Source of the DNA: an uncultured Bacteroidia bacterium
GTDB taxonomy: Bacteria; Bacteroidota; Bacteroidia; Bacteroidales; UBA932
DNA length: 49,803 bases
Reading direction: 5' to 3'
Assembly (NCBI GenBank): GCA_902790635.1
Contig: CADASN010000025.1
Span: forward strand, 1 to 49,803
This document shows positions 34,875-43,486 of this stretch, piece after piece. The position numbers and the translations under genes were made by a program. The notes below the pieces were generated by a model. It had not been told where the DNA came from, made no database searches, and worked only from the letters and a program-made list of their open reading frames with translations. Numbering within the stretch: position 1 is the first letter of the stretch; every line of letters begins with the position of its first letter.

Positions 34875-35708
34875 ATGAAAAAGAGAATTCTCATCCTGAC
34901 AGCGCTGCTGGCTGCCGGCCTGGCCGGCATGGCGCAAGTCCCCAATCCGTACACCTATAACGATGTTCCCGACATTGCGTCGGAGGTTCCGCTCGGGCTC
35001 CCGGCCCACGACGAAAACCAGCAGCCCGGCATGCAGAAGCCGCGTCCGCAGGTTTCTTTCTGCGCCTACCGGATCAGCAACCACGGCACCCCGGCCAAGG
35101 TCTTTTATGACGCGGCCAGCAAAAGGCAGTACAGCGTATCATCCGGCATCAATCCGGCTACGGGCGAGAACCAGGTCATCAAGACGCTTTCCATCCCGGA
35201 CAGCCTTGCCATCTACAGGATTGACGATGCCGCCCGGACCATCACCAAACTGCCGGGAGAGGGGATGCAGGCTCTCAATAATCTGGATGTCAAGACCAAG
35301 TCCGAGCAGATGACGGAGGAAGAGATGGCCTATAGCTGCGACCGCTGGTGCTATATGAAGACAATCGTGACGACCGAGAGCTTTGAGGGCCCGTACGGCT
35401 CCCAAACCGACGAGCATTACCGGACCAGCTATATTGATCCCGAAACCGGCATCACGCTCTGCGAAGATGCCGACGGCATCGTGACCTATATGCGCAACAT
35501 CCATCTGGGCGTGCCCTATCCTGAAGTGTTCGATCTTCCTGCTGGCTACAGGTTTGTGGTCCAGGACCTGTCTTCCGGCCTGGATGCCTACAAGAAATTT
35601 GAGGAACAGATGAAGGCCCGCTATCAGCAACTGGAAGGTAAGAACAAGGAGACTAACCAGGGCGCATCGGCGCTGGAGCAACTGCTGAAACAGTACAAAA
35701 AGCAGTAA
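34875..35708 (+). CDS. Secreted protein of unknown function
   Basis: This is a 277-residue exported protein with signal peptide ending near AGLAGMAQ. The middle is beta-rich with a DRWCYMKTIV segment followed by SYIDPETGITLC, weakly echoing the CWVFD...WVD block of the 6533-9395 proteins. It ends with a Gln/Lys-rich helix, as the 7476-8294 lipoprotein does. The start at 34875 begins the signal peptide. It is divergent from the membrane-tethered regulator, which may control it. Confidence 0.72.
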   Translation: MKKRILILTALLAAGLAGMAQVPNPYTYNDVPDIASEVPLGLPAHDENQQPGMQKPRPQVSFCAYRISNHGTPAKVFYDAASKRQYSVSSGINPATGENQVIKTLSIPDSLAIYRIDDAARTITKLPGEGMQALNNLDVKTKSEQMTEEEMAYSCDRWCYMKTIVTTESFEGPYGSQTDEHYRTSYIDPETGITLCEDADGIVTYMRNIHLGVPYPEVFDLPAGYRFVVQDLSSGLDAYKKFEEQMKARYQQLEGKNKETNQGASALEQLLKQYKKQ

Positions 35709-35730
35709 CCGGCCCCGTACCGGCGGTCTG

Positions 35731-36756
35731 CTACAGTTGCTCCGAGAGGAATGCCATGATGCTGTCCTGTTCGGCGAGGCCGCAATGGTGCGGCCCGTCG
35801 AAGAACTCGGTGCGCAGGCGGCCGCCAGCTCCCTTTTCCTGATAGATCTCCTGCATTCGCGCGAAGGCGGTCTCCACGGCTGGGACAGGGAACAGCTTGT
35901 CCTGCAGGCCGTTGAGGAAGAAGAAGGGCTTCGGTGCCAGCCAGCGGGCGATGTCGGGGAAGTCGTATTTCTCCCGCATCTGCGGGATCAGCATCGAATA
36001 GTCGGAGGCCTTGTAGGGCTGGACCTGCGTCTCCATCAGGGTCATCCAGCACAGCGCCACGCCGGTGCGTACCTGCTTGCAGAACGCAGCCAGGAGCCAA
36101 GCCCGGTGCGCGCCCATCGACCAGCCGAAGCAGCCGATCCGGCGCTTCTGCACACAGCCCAGGCGGCGCAGCAGGCGTGCGGCTGCGGCGTCTTCCTTCA
36201 GGGTCTGCTCCGCCCAGACGACCCCCTTGCGGGCCAGGCTGTCATAGACGCTGCGCTGACCCTCATAGACGGCATTCTTCACGGCATTGATATCGCCCGG
36301 CTCGTCCGCGAACTTCATGCGCGACCATTCCTGGCAGAGCGGCGTGCTGCGGGAGCCCCAGTAGAGGGCATCCGGCACGATCACCACATAGCCCGCCTGC
36401 GCCAGGCGGTCGCCGAAATACACCCCGTCGAAACCGTCGTCCACCCATTGCTGCGCGGACTTTTTGATATAGTCCGGGGCGGAAGACAGCGGCCGGACAA
36501 GCTTTTCCTTGCCGATGTCGAAGCGCGCACCGTGGTCGTGCAGCAGCACGAGCCCGGGGCGGCGGTCCCGCCGCCCGGCTCCGTCCGGGATCAGCAGATA
36601 GGAGCGGACCCGTTCATCGCGGGAGACATTGTATTCGACCAGCTGGCAGGTATAGCCTTCCCGCTGTTCCGACTCCAGCACAGTCATCCGGGGCGGGACG
36701 CTCCGGCCGATGTGCAGCGGCGCTGCGGCCAGGAGCAAGAGTAAGAATCTCAGCAT
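35731..36756 (-). CDS. Secreted alpha/beta hydrolase (dienelactone hydrolase-like)
   Basis: This is a 341-residue alpha/beta hydrolase with an N-terminal signal peptide. The nucleophile elbow is GWSMG (Ser213), with the likely triad partners Asp286 in GLQDKLF and His323 in DGPHHCG. It resembles dienelactone hydrolase or acetyl-xylan-esterase-like enzymes, and an esterase activity is likely but the substrate unknown. It starts one base after the amidotransferase-like gene and ends the gltS operon. Confidence 0.8.
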   Translation of the reverse strand: MLRFLLLLLAAAPLHIGRSVPPRMTVLESEQREGYTCQLVEYNVSRDERVRSYLLIPDGAGRRDRRPGLVLLHDHGARFDIGKEKLVRPLSSAPDYIKKSAQQWVDDGFDGVYFGDRLAQAGYVVIVPDALYWGSRSTPLCQEWSRMKFADEPGDINAVKNAVYEGQRSVYDSLARKGVVWAEQTLKEDAAAARLLRRLGCVQKRRIGCFGWSMGAHRAWLLAAFCKQVRTGVALCWMTLMETQVQPYKASDYSMLIPQMREKYDFPDIARWLAPKPFFFLNGLQDKLFPVPAVETAFARMQEIYQEKGAGGRLRTEFFDGPHHCGLAEQDSIMAFLSEQL

Positions 36757-36757
36757 G

Positions 36758-37516
36758 TTATTTTGTTTTTGACGGGTTCCCGGCGCACCATTCCACGAAG
36801 CGCTCGAAAAGCGGCAGCCACCGCGTTTCTCCCGCCTGCAGCATTTTCTCCGGATGGAACTGCACCGCCCAGATCCGCGGCGCTTCGTAGGCTTCCACCA
36901 CGCCGTCGGCCGCACGCGCCGTGACCGTCAGCCCGGGCGCGAGGTCCTTGACGGCCTGGTGGTGGAAGGAATTGACCTGGATGGAGCCGGTGCCGAAGAT
37001 GTCCTGCAGCACGCTGCCCGCTTCCAGCGTGATCTCGTGGGAAGCGCCCCCGCCGTGCGTCACGGACGAGCCCAGCTGGGTCGGGAGGTCCTGGTACAGG
37101 GAGCCGCCCAGCATCACGTTCACCAGCTGGGCGCCGCGGCAGATGGCGAGGATGGGTTTGCCGGAGGCGAGGGCTGCACGCGTCAGCAGGCTGTCGCTGT
37201 GGTCGCGCAGCGTATCTATATGCACCGTCTCGTTCCAGACGCTCTCCCCGTACCAGGCGGGGCTGACGTCTTCTCCGCCTGAGAAGACGATGCCGTCCAG
37301 GATATCGAGCAGGCGCTCCGCTTCACCGGATGATGCGACCGTGGGGAGAACCACCGCCACGCCCCCGGCGCGTACGATGGCTTCCGTGTAGGTGGTGGCA
37401 AGCTGGGTGGCGCCCGAAGCGCTCCGTGCGCAGGAGATGCCGATGACCGGTGCCTTGCGGGCACTGCAGGCCGGGATCAGCAGGAGCAGCAGGAAGGGTA
37501 CGAGGAGTTTTTTCAT
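36758..37516 (-). CDS. Class I amidotransferase-like (C26) lipoprotein
   Basis: This is a 252-residue gamma-glutamyl hydrolase-like enzyme of peptidase family C26. The triad is visible: Cys126 in AICRGAQ, and His221 and Glu223 in FHPEK. Relatives such as PuuD cleave gamma-glutamyl-GABA in the cytoplasm, but this one has a lipoprotein signal (LLIPAC, Cys17), so it works outside the inner membrane. It lies between a glutamate transporter gene (5 bp away) and a hydrolase gene, suggesting it releases glutamate from gamma-glutamyl compounds for uptake. Confidence 0.85.
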   Translation of the reverse strand: MKKLLVPFLLLLLIPACSARKAPVIGISCARSASGATQLATTYTEAIVRAGGVAVVLPTVASSGEAERLLDILDGIVFSGGEDVSPAWYGESVWNETVHIDTLRDHSDSLLTRAALASGKPILAICRGAQLVNVMLGGSLYQDLPTQLGSSVTHGGGASHEITLEAGSVLQDIFGTGSIQVNSFHHQAVKDLAPGLTVTARAADGVVEAYEAPRIWAVQFHPEKMLQAGETRWLPLFERFVEWCAGNPSKTK

Positions 37517-37521
37517 ATGAC

Positions 37522-38757
37522 TCAGGATATCAGATTGACGAACACGGTCACCACGCCGGTGTTGATGATGTCCACGAACATGGCTCCGATCACCGGCACG
37601 ATGATAAAGGGGTTGACCGCATAGCGGTACTTGTAGCAGACGGCCGACATGTTGGCCATCGCATTGGGCGTGGCGCCGAGGCCGAAGCCGCAGAGTCCCG
37701 CCACGAGCACGGCCCCGTCGTAGTCCCTGCCCAGCAGGGGGAAAGCCACGCAGGCGGCGAACAGGGCCATGAAAGCGACTTGCGCCAGCAGGATCAGGCA
37801 GAGCGGCAGTGCCATCGAAGACAGTTCCCAGAGCCGCAGGGAGGACATCGCCATGCCCAGGAAGAGCGACAGACAGATGTCTCCCAGCGAGCGGACCCGG
37901 CCGGCATCCCGCCAGGCGGCCTGACGCGGCAGGCGTCCCAGGGTGTTGCGCAGCAGGGCCGCCACGAGCAGCGAGCCGAAATAGGTCGGGAAGGTGATCC
38001 CGGTCAGGGCGAGCAGGCGGCTCAGGCAGGAGCCCAGGGCCATCGCGATCAGGAGCATGCAGGCGGCGAACAGATAGCCCCGGAAGGCATGTTCGTCCGA
38101 ATGGAGATACTCTTTCCGCGATTCGGGCGAGGCTTCGCCGGCTTCGATGCCGGAGACCGTGTCTGCTTCCCGGCCCGGCTCGCACAGCCGCTTCCTGCGG
38201 ATCAGCGCTCCGGCCAGCGGTCCGCCCAGCAGCGAACCGGCCACCAGCCCGAAGGTCGCCGCGGCCATCGTGACAGACGTGGCGCTCTGAAGGCCCAGCT
38301 CTTCCAGCAGGGGCGCGAAGCCGCCGGCTGTGCCGTGCCCGCCGCACATGGGGATGGACCCGGCCGCCAGGCCGAACAGGGGATCCATGCCCAATCCCCG
38401 GGCGATCCCGATGGAGAGGAGGTTCTGCACGATGATGAGCAGCGCCACCAGCAGGATCATCACCAGCAGCGGTCGTCCGCCCGTGCGCAGTACGCGCATG
38501 TCTGACTGGTATCCCACGGAAGTGAAAAAGACCATCATGCAGAGGTCTTTGACCGTCCCGTCAAAGCTGCATGCCACGCCTCCGGCGGCGTACAGGAGGA
38601 GGGTCAGCAGGGAGAAAAGCAATCCTCCGGACACCGGCGCCGGGATGCAATAGCGCTTCAGGAAAGGGATCTTGCGGGTCAGCCACATGCCCGCGAGCAG
38701 GGCTGCGACCCCCACTCCCGCACTTTGGTACATATCCAGTGTCACGGCTTCCGGCAT
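37522..38757 (-). CDS. gltS: Sodium/glutamate symporter family protein
   Basis: This 411-residue ESS-family transporter has about ten hydrophobic segments. The two inverted-repeat signatures of GltS are present: GGHGTAGGFAPLLEELG and GFGLGATPNAMANM. It would import glutamate with sodium. Residues about 195-230 form an unusually charged cytoplasmic loop. It heads an operon with a C26 lipoprotein and an alpha/beta hydrolase. A degenerate TATCTTCG box lies upstream. Confidence 0.88.
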   Translation of the reverse strand: MPEAVTLDMYQSAGVGVAALLAGMWLTRKIPFLKRYCIPAPVSGGLLFSLLTLLLYAAGGVACSFDGTVKDLCMMVFFTSVGYQSDMRVLRTGGRPLLVMILLVALLIIVQNLLSIGIARGLGMDPLFGLAAGSIPMCGGHGTAGGFAPLLEELGLQSATSVTMAAATFGLVAGSLLGGPLAGALIRRKRLCEPGREADTVSGIEAGEASPESRKEYLHSDEHAFRGYLFAACMLLIAMALGSCLSRLLALTGITFPTYFGSLLVAALLRNTLGRLPRQAAWRDAGRVRSLGDICLSLFLGMAMSSLRLWELSSMALPLCLILLAQVAFMALFAACVAFPLLGRDYDGAVLVAGLCGFGLGATPNAMANMSAVCYKYRYAVNPFIIVPVIGAMFVDIINTGVVTVFVNLIS

Positions 38758-38813
38758 AGGCTTTTCCTTCCTTCGAAGATAGTCATTTTTCGGAGCACCT
38801 GCAAATCAACAAA

Positions 38814-38838
38814 CGAGCCGGGTATTTCACCCGGCTCG
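38814..38838 (-). terminator. Terminator after the small lipoprotein gene
   Basis: CGAGCCGGGT (38814-38823) pairs with ACCCGGCTCG (38829-38838). On the minus strand the stem is followed by TTTGTTGATTT. Confidence 0.75.
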
Positions 38839-38868
38839 CAGTATGGAAAAAGGCTGGTTGGAAACCGC

Positions 38869-39234
38869 TTAGTTCTCCCAGGCGTAAACTGTCGTAGAAC
38901 CCGACGTCACGATGTATCTGAACTTGCCCGTGAGCGGGATCTGCTTGAGAGACAGGGCGGCCTTCTCGCAGGCGGCTTTGACTTTGGCCTCACCGCCGCT
39001 ATACGTGAACGTGGCGCTGTTGCTCTTGGAAACGGTCACACCCAGGTCTGTCTGGATGGCAGAGATGAAGGCATTCTCGACTTCCATGCACTCCTCGACC
39101 AGTTTGTCGGGATTGATGACCACACTCTCAAAACCCATCGAATAGAGCACATCCCGGTCGGGGGCATTCTTGTTGCAGGACGCGAAGAGTATGCAGCAGG
39201 CGAGGGCTGCAAATGCAAGAAGGATTCTTTTCAT
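38869..39234 (-). CDS. Small lipoprotein of unknown function
   Basis: This is a 121-residue lipoprotein with signal CCILFASC (Cys20). The mature part is beta/alpha mixed, containing SNSATFTYSGGEAKVKAACE and ending in a strand TSGSTTVYAWEN. No family was recognised. It is monocistronic, with its own promoter and terminator. Confidence 0.7.
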   Translation of the reverse strand: MKRILLAFAALACCILFASCNKNAPDRDVLYSMGFESVVINPDKLVEECMEVENAFISAIQTDLGVTVSKSNSATFTYSGGEAKVKAACEKAALSLKQIPLTGKFRYIVTSGSTTVYAWEN

Positions 39235-39255
39235 AATCAAATCATTAATTCCGGG

Positions 39256-39285
39256 CAAAGGTAATACTTTTTTTGAATTCCTCAA
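39256..39285 (-). promoter_or_regulatory. Promoter of the small lipoprotein gene
   Basis: On the minus strand, TTG (39283-39285) and TACCTTTG (39256-39263) are separated by 19 nt. The start codon follows 21 nt after the -7 box. Confidence 0.65.
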
Positions 39286-39974
39286 GCATTTTCCCGACGC
39301 AGGATGTACAGGACGATACCGCTGACCAGCAGCCAGTCGGCGACCAGGTAGGTGCCCATCGTCGCAGCGTGGCGCAGCGGGAAGTCGATCCCGTTGAAGG
39401 AGTTCAGGCCGATCAGGGCATCGGAAATGATGAACAGCACACCGCCGGCGATGATGCGCCAGCCCTCCCGGCGTCCGCGCAGCACCCATATCGCACCGCT
39501 GGCGACCAGGAAAAACAAAGTGACCGCATAGGCCACGAGGACGTAGCGCAGTACTCCGTCGGCGTCAAAGAAAGAGGCGGCCGGAATGGCGAGGATCATC
39601 GGCATGATCCAGCAGAGGATCTCTTTCCAGCCTTGCAGGGAGCCCATCTTGTGCAGGATGGCGGCGAGCAGGAAGAAGTGTCCGATCAGGAAGATACCCA
39701 GCCCCAGGGCGAACCAGATGAATCCCAGGTGATCCAGCAGCAGGAAGATGTCCCCGATGGTGTGGAGTGCCAGGCCGCAGGCCAACAGGGTGGTCTGGCG
39801 GCCCTTGTGCTCCGGCAGGAGCGCCAGCAGGGCGGCCGCGGCCAGCGAAGGGATCAGCAGGGGCTTGATCCAGGGATGAATCGTCTCTACGCCGAGGGCG
39901 AGGAAAATGACCTCGATGAGCGAAAGGGCGACGAAGAGGATGCCGGCGATGCGGACGGATTTCTTCATGTTCAT
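39282..39974 (-). CDS. YhhN/TMEM86-type lysoplasmalogenase family protein
   Basis: This is a 230-residue membrane protein with about eight transmembrane segments and the YhhN/TMEM86 motifs KPLLIPSL, HTIGDIFLLL and YLVADWLLVSG. Characterised relatives hydrolyse lysoplasmalogens. A role in plasmalogen turnover is plausible in an anaerobe but not shown here. It follows the glycosidase gene by 65 bp on the same strand and may be co-transcribed. The start may be at 39974 or 39968. Confidence 0.82.
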   Translation of the reverse strand: MNMKKSVRIAGILFVALSLIEVIFLALGVETIHPWIKPLLIPSLAAAALLALLPEHKGRQTTLLACGLALHTIGDIFLLLDHLGFIWFALGLGIFLIGHFFLLAAILHKMGSLQGWKEILCWIMPMILAIPAASFFDADGVLRYVLVAYAVTLFFLVASGAIWVLRGRREGWRIIAGGVLFIISDALIGLNSFNGIDFPLRHAATMGTYLVADWLLVSGIVLYILRRENA

Positions 39975-40039
39975 GGCTTTCTTTCTGATGGCTGTCTTTT
40001 ATGATGCTATTATTTCGTTTGCAGGCTTGAATCGAGGGG

Positions 40040-42262
40040 CTACGGTAGAGGTTTCAGACCTTCCCAACGTACGTCCCAGGTGCCGTCTTTGGGGAAACCG
40101 GGGTTCTCGACGGTGCAGCCGTCCCAGCCGGCGCACATCATGCCGACGGCCAGCAGCAGGCCGCCGTTGCCGGGCAGGTACATCCGGAGCCGCTCCGTGC
40201 GGTAATTGTTGCCGCCGGGCAGCAGCAGGTCGCTGCGGTCATTCATCGTGATGGCGCGCAGGGCGATGTCCGGACGCAGCAGGCGCGTGGCGTTCATCGC
40301 GAGCGAAGGATAGTTCCAACTCCAGCTGCCGCGGGTCCAGTCGTAGTATTCAGCCGCACGTTCGAGGGTCTTCTGCATGCCCTCTTCCGTGAAAAGGCGG
40401 TTCGCCGGCAGCACGCCGAAAGCGAGCAGATTCTCGCTGGAGGTCGCGCGGACATATTCCCGGCCCGGCTCCATCGGGGTGAATGCCAGCTCGCGCGTAC
40501 CGCGCTGCGCATTGATGTAGCCGCCCGGAGGCGCCGGGGCCGCCAGGGAGCGCGGGATGACGCCCTTCTCGAAATCCGGTACGCCCGGGCCTTTCTCCGC
40601 CGGGAGATAGATGCCGTCCGGGCTGGCGGCGAGCGGGGCGAGCTTGTCCATGATGGTGTCCCATTCCGCTACGCGCTCCAGTCCGAGGCGCTCGCGCCAC
40701 TGCTGGGCGACGCTGAGGCCGAAATGCAGGTAGGACAGCTCGAAAGCCGGGTTGACGGTGTAGTCTTCGTTGTAGCTCTCGTTGGCCCCGCAGGCGCCTT
40801 CGATGCAGTAGCGGTCATGCTCTGCGTCATAGGTGGGGAAGGCGGCGAGCATTGCGGCGGTCTGCTGGACGAGTTCGTTGTACTCCTCAAGCAGGGCGCG
40901 GGAAGGCCGGGCACGGTAGAGCAGTTCGGCCATGTAGATGGGGTGCGGTTGCTGCCAGAGCAGGAAGGAGCCGACATCCGAAGGGGCTTCCATCCCCGAA
41001 GGATCGGTCATCTTCATCCAGCGTACGCCCGGGAAGCCCTGGCGTTCAGCAATGTCCCGGGCGATCGGCATCACGGTCTTGTACCAGGCCAGCTGGCGCT
41101 CCAGCAGTTCGGGGCGGTTCCACGTGGCCCAGTGGAAGCTGTGCCACATCACCATCTCCAGGTGGAACTTGCCGAACCAGGAGTTGTAGGTCAGGCCGGT
41201 CTCTGCCGGCGGGAAATGCTGGGCTTCCTGCACGCGCATCAGGTACTGCGACTGCACGACGCGCCGCTCCAGCAGCGGTGCGCGCGGGTCAGTACAGTGC
41301 GAGAAATCGATCACGCCCGTATGCAGCCAGTAGTCATGCCACAACTGCCGGGCGGAGGCCTGGGCGGTCCGGAAGTCCGGCGCTTCGACGGACTCCGGGG
41401 CGAAGCGGACGCAAAAATCCCATTCTCCGGCGGCAGGGGTCAGGACCAGGCGGTTGGCTCCGGGCTGGCTGAGCGCAGCCTCGCCGCTCCAGGCCAGGGC
41501 CACGTAATAAACCGTGGCGTCCACGGTCCGGCGCAGCAGGGCCTTGCCGGGCTCCTGCGAGAGGATCTCGGTGGTGTGCTTCCCGTCGGAGCACCAGTCG
41601 GAGGCGTCGTCGGAGTGTTCGCCGGTCGGGTAGGGGAAACGCAGCGTGACGGGGATGGACTGCTCCGCCGCCACATGGGCGGCAAATGCATCCATCTCTT
41701 CGCCGCTGCTGACGGATTCGACCCGGACGGGCAGCCCTTTCCACCGGAACGCGGAGCGCAGTACACCGTCCCACATGTCCAGGGTCTGGTCCACGCCCTC
41801 GATCTCATCCGGCTGCATCCCGTCGAAACCGATGCTGCCCAGGTGCAGCCGGTGCGGGTTCTCGCGGACCCAGACGGCGGCGGCGCGGCCGCGCGCATCG
41901 AGCGTGTAGCCTTCCTGGACGGCATAGATGCCGTGCGGGTGGCCGGGCAAGGGATGGTCTTCGAGCGTCTCCGCCTGCGTGTAGCCTTCGACGTTGGGGA
42001 AGGCGTGCCAGCCCCATTCGCTGAAAGTGCCCAGCGACAGGCCGTCCTTGCAGAACTCCGGGAAGGTCTGTAGGCCGGTGGCGTCGAGCGTTAGGGTGAA
42101 GGCGCCGTTGCCCAGATTCAGGGAATTCAACGGGGCGAGTGCATCTACATGCGGGTTGTTGCGGGTGACGAGCGCCTTCCGGTCAATCTTGCCGGAAGTG
42201 CAGGAGATGGCGAGGGCGGCCAGCAGCAAAACGATGGCGACCCGGTACGGCTTCCATGTCAT
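40040..42262 (-). CDS. Six-hairpin-type glycosidase lipoprotein
   Basis: This is a 740-residue lipoprotein (LAISC, Cys21). The N-terminal third is a beta-rich domain. The C-terminal part resembles (alpha/alpha)6-barrel enzymes of the GH65/GH95 type, with TYNSWFGKFHLEMVMWHSFH, WATWNRPELL and SGMEAPSDVGSFLLWQQPHP. A carbohydrate-active enzyme is likely, but I cannot assign the CAZy family. It is divergent from the GH53 gene, with both promoters between 42262 and 42342, and lies in the polysaccharide-utilization region. Confidence 0.75.
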   Translation of the reverse strand: MTWKPYRVAIVLLLAALAISCTSGKIDRKALVTRNNPHVDALAPLNSLNLGNGAFTLTLDATGLQTFPEFCKDGLSLGTFSEWGWHAFPNVEGYTQAETLEDHPLPGHPHGIYAVQEGYTLDARGRAAAVWVRENPHRLHLGSIGFDGMQPDEIEGVDQTLDMWDGVLRSAFRWKGLPVRVESVSSGEEMDAFAAHVAAEQSIPVTLRFPYPTGEHSDDASDWCSDGKHTTEILSQEPGKALLRRTVDATVYYVALAWSGEAALSQPGANRLVLTPAAGEWDFCVRFAPESVEAPDFRTAQASARQLWHDYWLHTGVIDFSHCTDPRAPLLERRVVQSQYLMRVQEAQHFPPAETGLTYNSWFGKFHLEMVMWHSFHWATWNRPELLERQLAWYKTVMPIARDIAERQGFPGVRWMKMTDPSGMEAPSDVGSFLLWQQPHPIYMAELLYRARPSRALLEEYNELVQQTAAMLAAFPTYDAEHDRYCIEGACGANESYNEDYTVNPAFELSYLHFGLSVAQQWRERLGLERVAEWDTIMDKLAPLAASPDGIYLPAEKGPGVPDFEKGVIPRSLAAPAPPGGYINAQRGTRELAFTPMEPGREYVRATSSENLLAFGVLPANRLFTEEGMQKTLERAAEYYDWTRGSWSWNYPSLAMNATRLLRPDIALRAITMNDRSDLLLPGGNNYRTERLRMYLPGNGGLLLAVGMMCAGWDGCTVENPGFPKDGTWDVRWEGLKPLP

Positions 42263-42283
42263 AATTGGTCTTGTATGTATCAG

Positions 42284-42291
42284 CAAATATA
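42284..42291 (-). promoter_or_regulatory. -7 box of the six-hairpin glycosidase gene
   Basis: TATATTTG on the minus strand, 21 nt before the start codon. Confidence 0.5.
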
Positions 42292-42304
42292 CGATAAAAT
42301 AACG

Positions 42305-42312
42305 TATCTTTG
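42305..42312 (+). promoter_or_regulatory. -7 box of the GH53 gene
   Basis: TATCTTTG, 29 nt before the start codon. Its position next to the minus-strand box at 42284-42291 suggests overlapping divergent promoters that may share regulation. Confidence 0.5.
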
Positions 42313-42341
42313 GAGAACAAACCGATAACCATGACCCGTTT

Positions 42342-43484
42342 ATGAAGAAAAGTATCCTTTTGCTGGCGACGTTGCTGCTTGGCGTCGGCCTTTCCGCCCA
42401 GACGGTCTCTTTCCCGCAGGGGCAGCTCCCGTATGACAACCCTTACGCCTTCGGCCAGGACCTCTCTTTCGTGCTCAGCAACGAGAAGCGCGGCGGCGTG
42501 TGGTACGACACCGACGGTGCCCAGAAGAGCCCCTGGGAGATCTTCCGCAGCCACGGCTACAACTGGGGCCGCCTGATGATCTGCAACGAGCCTTCCCGCC
42601 TCGGCCAGACCCTCGATTATGTGCTCGAAGGGGCGCAGAAGCTGAAAGAGAACAAGATCCACTTCGCCTTGGACTTCATGATGTCCGACGGCTGGTCCAA
42701 CCCGATGACCCAGCCCACGCCTTCCAGCCTGCGGGACCTGTCCCACAAACAGCGTGTGGATGCATTCTATGACTATGTGCACCATGTGATCGCGACGCTG
42801 CGCGATGCCGGCGTGCCGCCGGAGATCGTCCAGGTGGGCAACGAGATCAGCAACGGTGCCTTCTGGCCGACGGGGCGCGTCTATTACGGCCCGGAGAAGC
42901 GGGCCCAAAGCCACTGGAAGGAGTTTACCGACTATATCAAAGCCGGCATCAAGGCCATCCGCGACGTGGATCCGCGCATCCAGGTGATGCTGCATCTGGA
43001 CTTCGGCGGAGACTTGGAGATGAGTGACATCTTCTTCACGAAGATGAAAGAATACAAGGTCGCCTATGACTGTATCGGCTTCTCCTTTTATCCCTGGTCA
43101 CACGGCACGCTGATGGACCTGCGTGACAATCTCTACTATGTCATCGAGAAGTTCCGCAAGCCCGTGTACGTGATCGAGACCGGCTTCTACTCCGTCCCTT
43201 CGCAGTACTTTGAGCGCAAGGGCCTTCGCGCACCGTTCCCCGAGACACCCGAGGGCCAGAAGCGGTGGTTCCAGGCGGTCAATGAGATCGTGATGGCAGC
43301 GCCGCACCACCTCGGCCGAGGCGTGTTCTGGTGGGAGCCGATGCAGCGCGGCCGCGGCTGCTTCGACGACCAGACCCACGTGGCGAAGCCCATCCTCGAG
43401 GCTTTCGAGCAATATGCCTATCCGCTGGACCGTACCGACGGCAACCCCCGTATCTGGGATTTCGAAGAGGGCGAAAGGCCCTAG
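42342..43484 (+). CDS. GH53-like endo-beta-1,4-galactanase
   Basis: This is a 380-residue secreted TIM-barrel glycosidase with a signal peptide ending near GLSAQ. The acid/base Glu168 is in VQVGNEISNGAFWP and the nucleophile Glu279 in VIETGFY, both in GH53 positions. LDFMMSDGWSNP replaces the usual DFHYSDTWADP, so it is a divergent member. Endo-galactanase activity on pectic galactan or arabinogalactan is likely but not certain. It converges on the GH115 gene, with 2 bp between their stop codons. Confidence 0.82.
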   Translation: MKKSILLLATLLLGVGLSAQTVSFPQGQLPYDNPYAFGQDLSFVLSNEKRGGVWYDTDGAQKSPWEIFRSHGYNWGRLMICNEPSRLGQTLDYVLEGAQKLKENKIHFALDFMMSDGWSNPMTQPTPSSLRDLSHKQRVDAFYDYVHHVIATLRDAGVPPEIVQVGNEISNGAFWPTGRVYYGPEKRAQSHWKEFTDYIKAGIKAIRDVDPRIQVMLHLDFGGDLEMSDIFFTKMKEYKVAYDCIGFSFYPWSHGTLMDLRDNLYYVIEKFRKPVYVIETGFYSVPSQYFERKGLRAPFPETPEGQKRWFQAVNEIVMAAPHHLGRGVFWWEPMQRGRGCFDDQTHVAKPILEAFEQYAYPLDRTDGNPRIWDFEEGERP

Positions 43485-43486
43485 CT

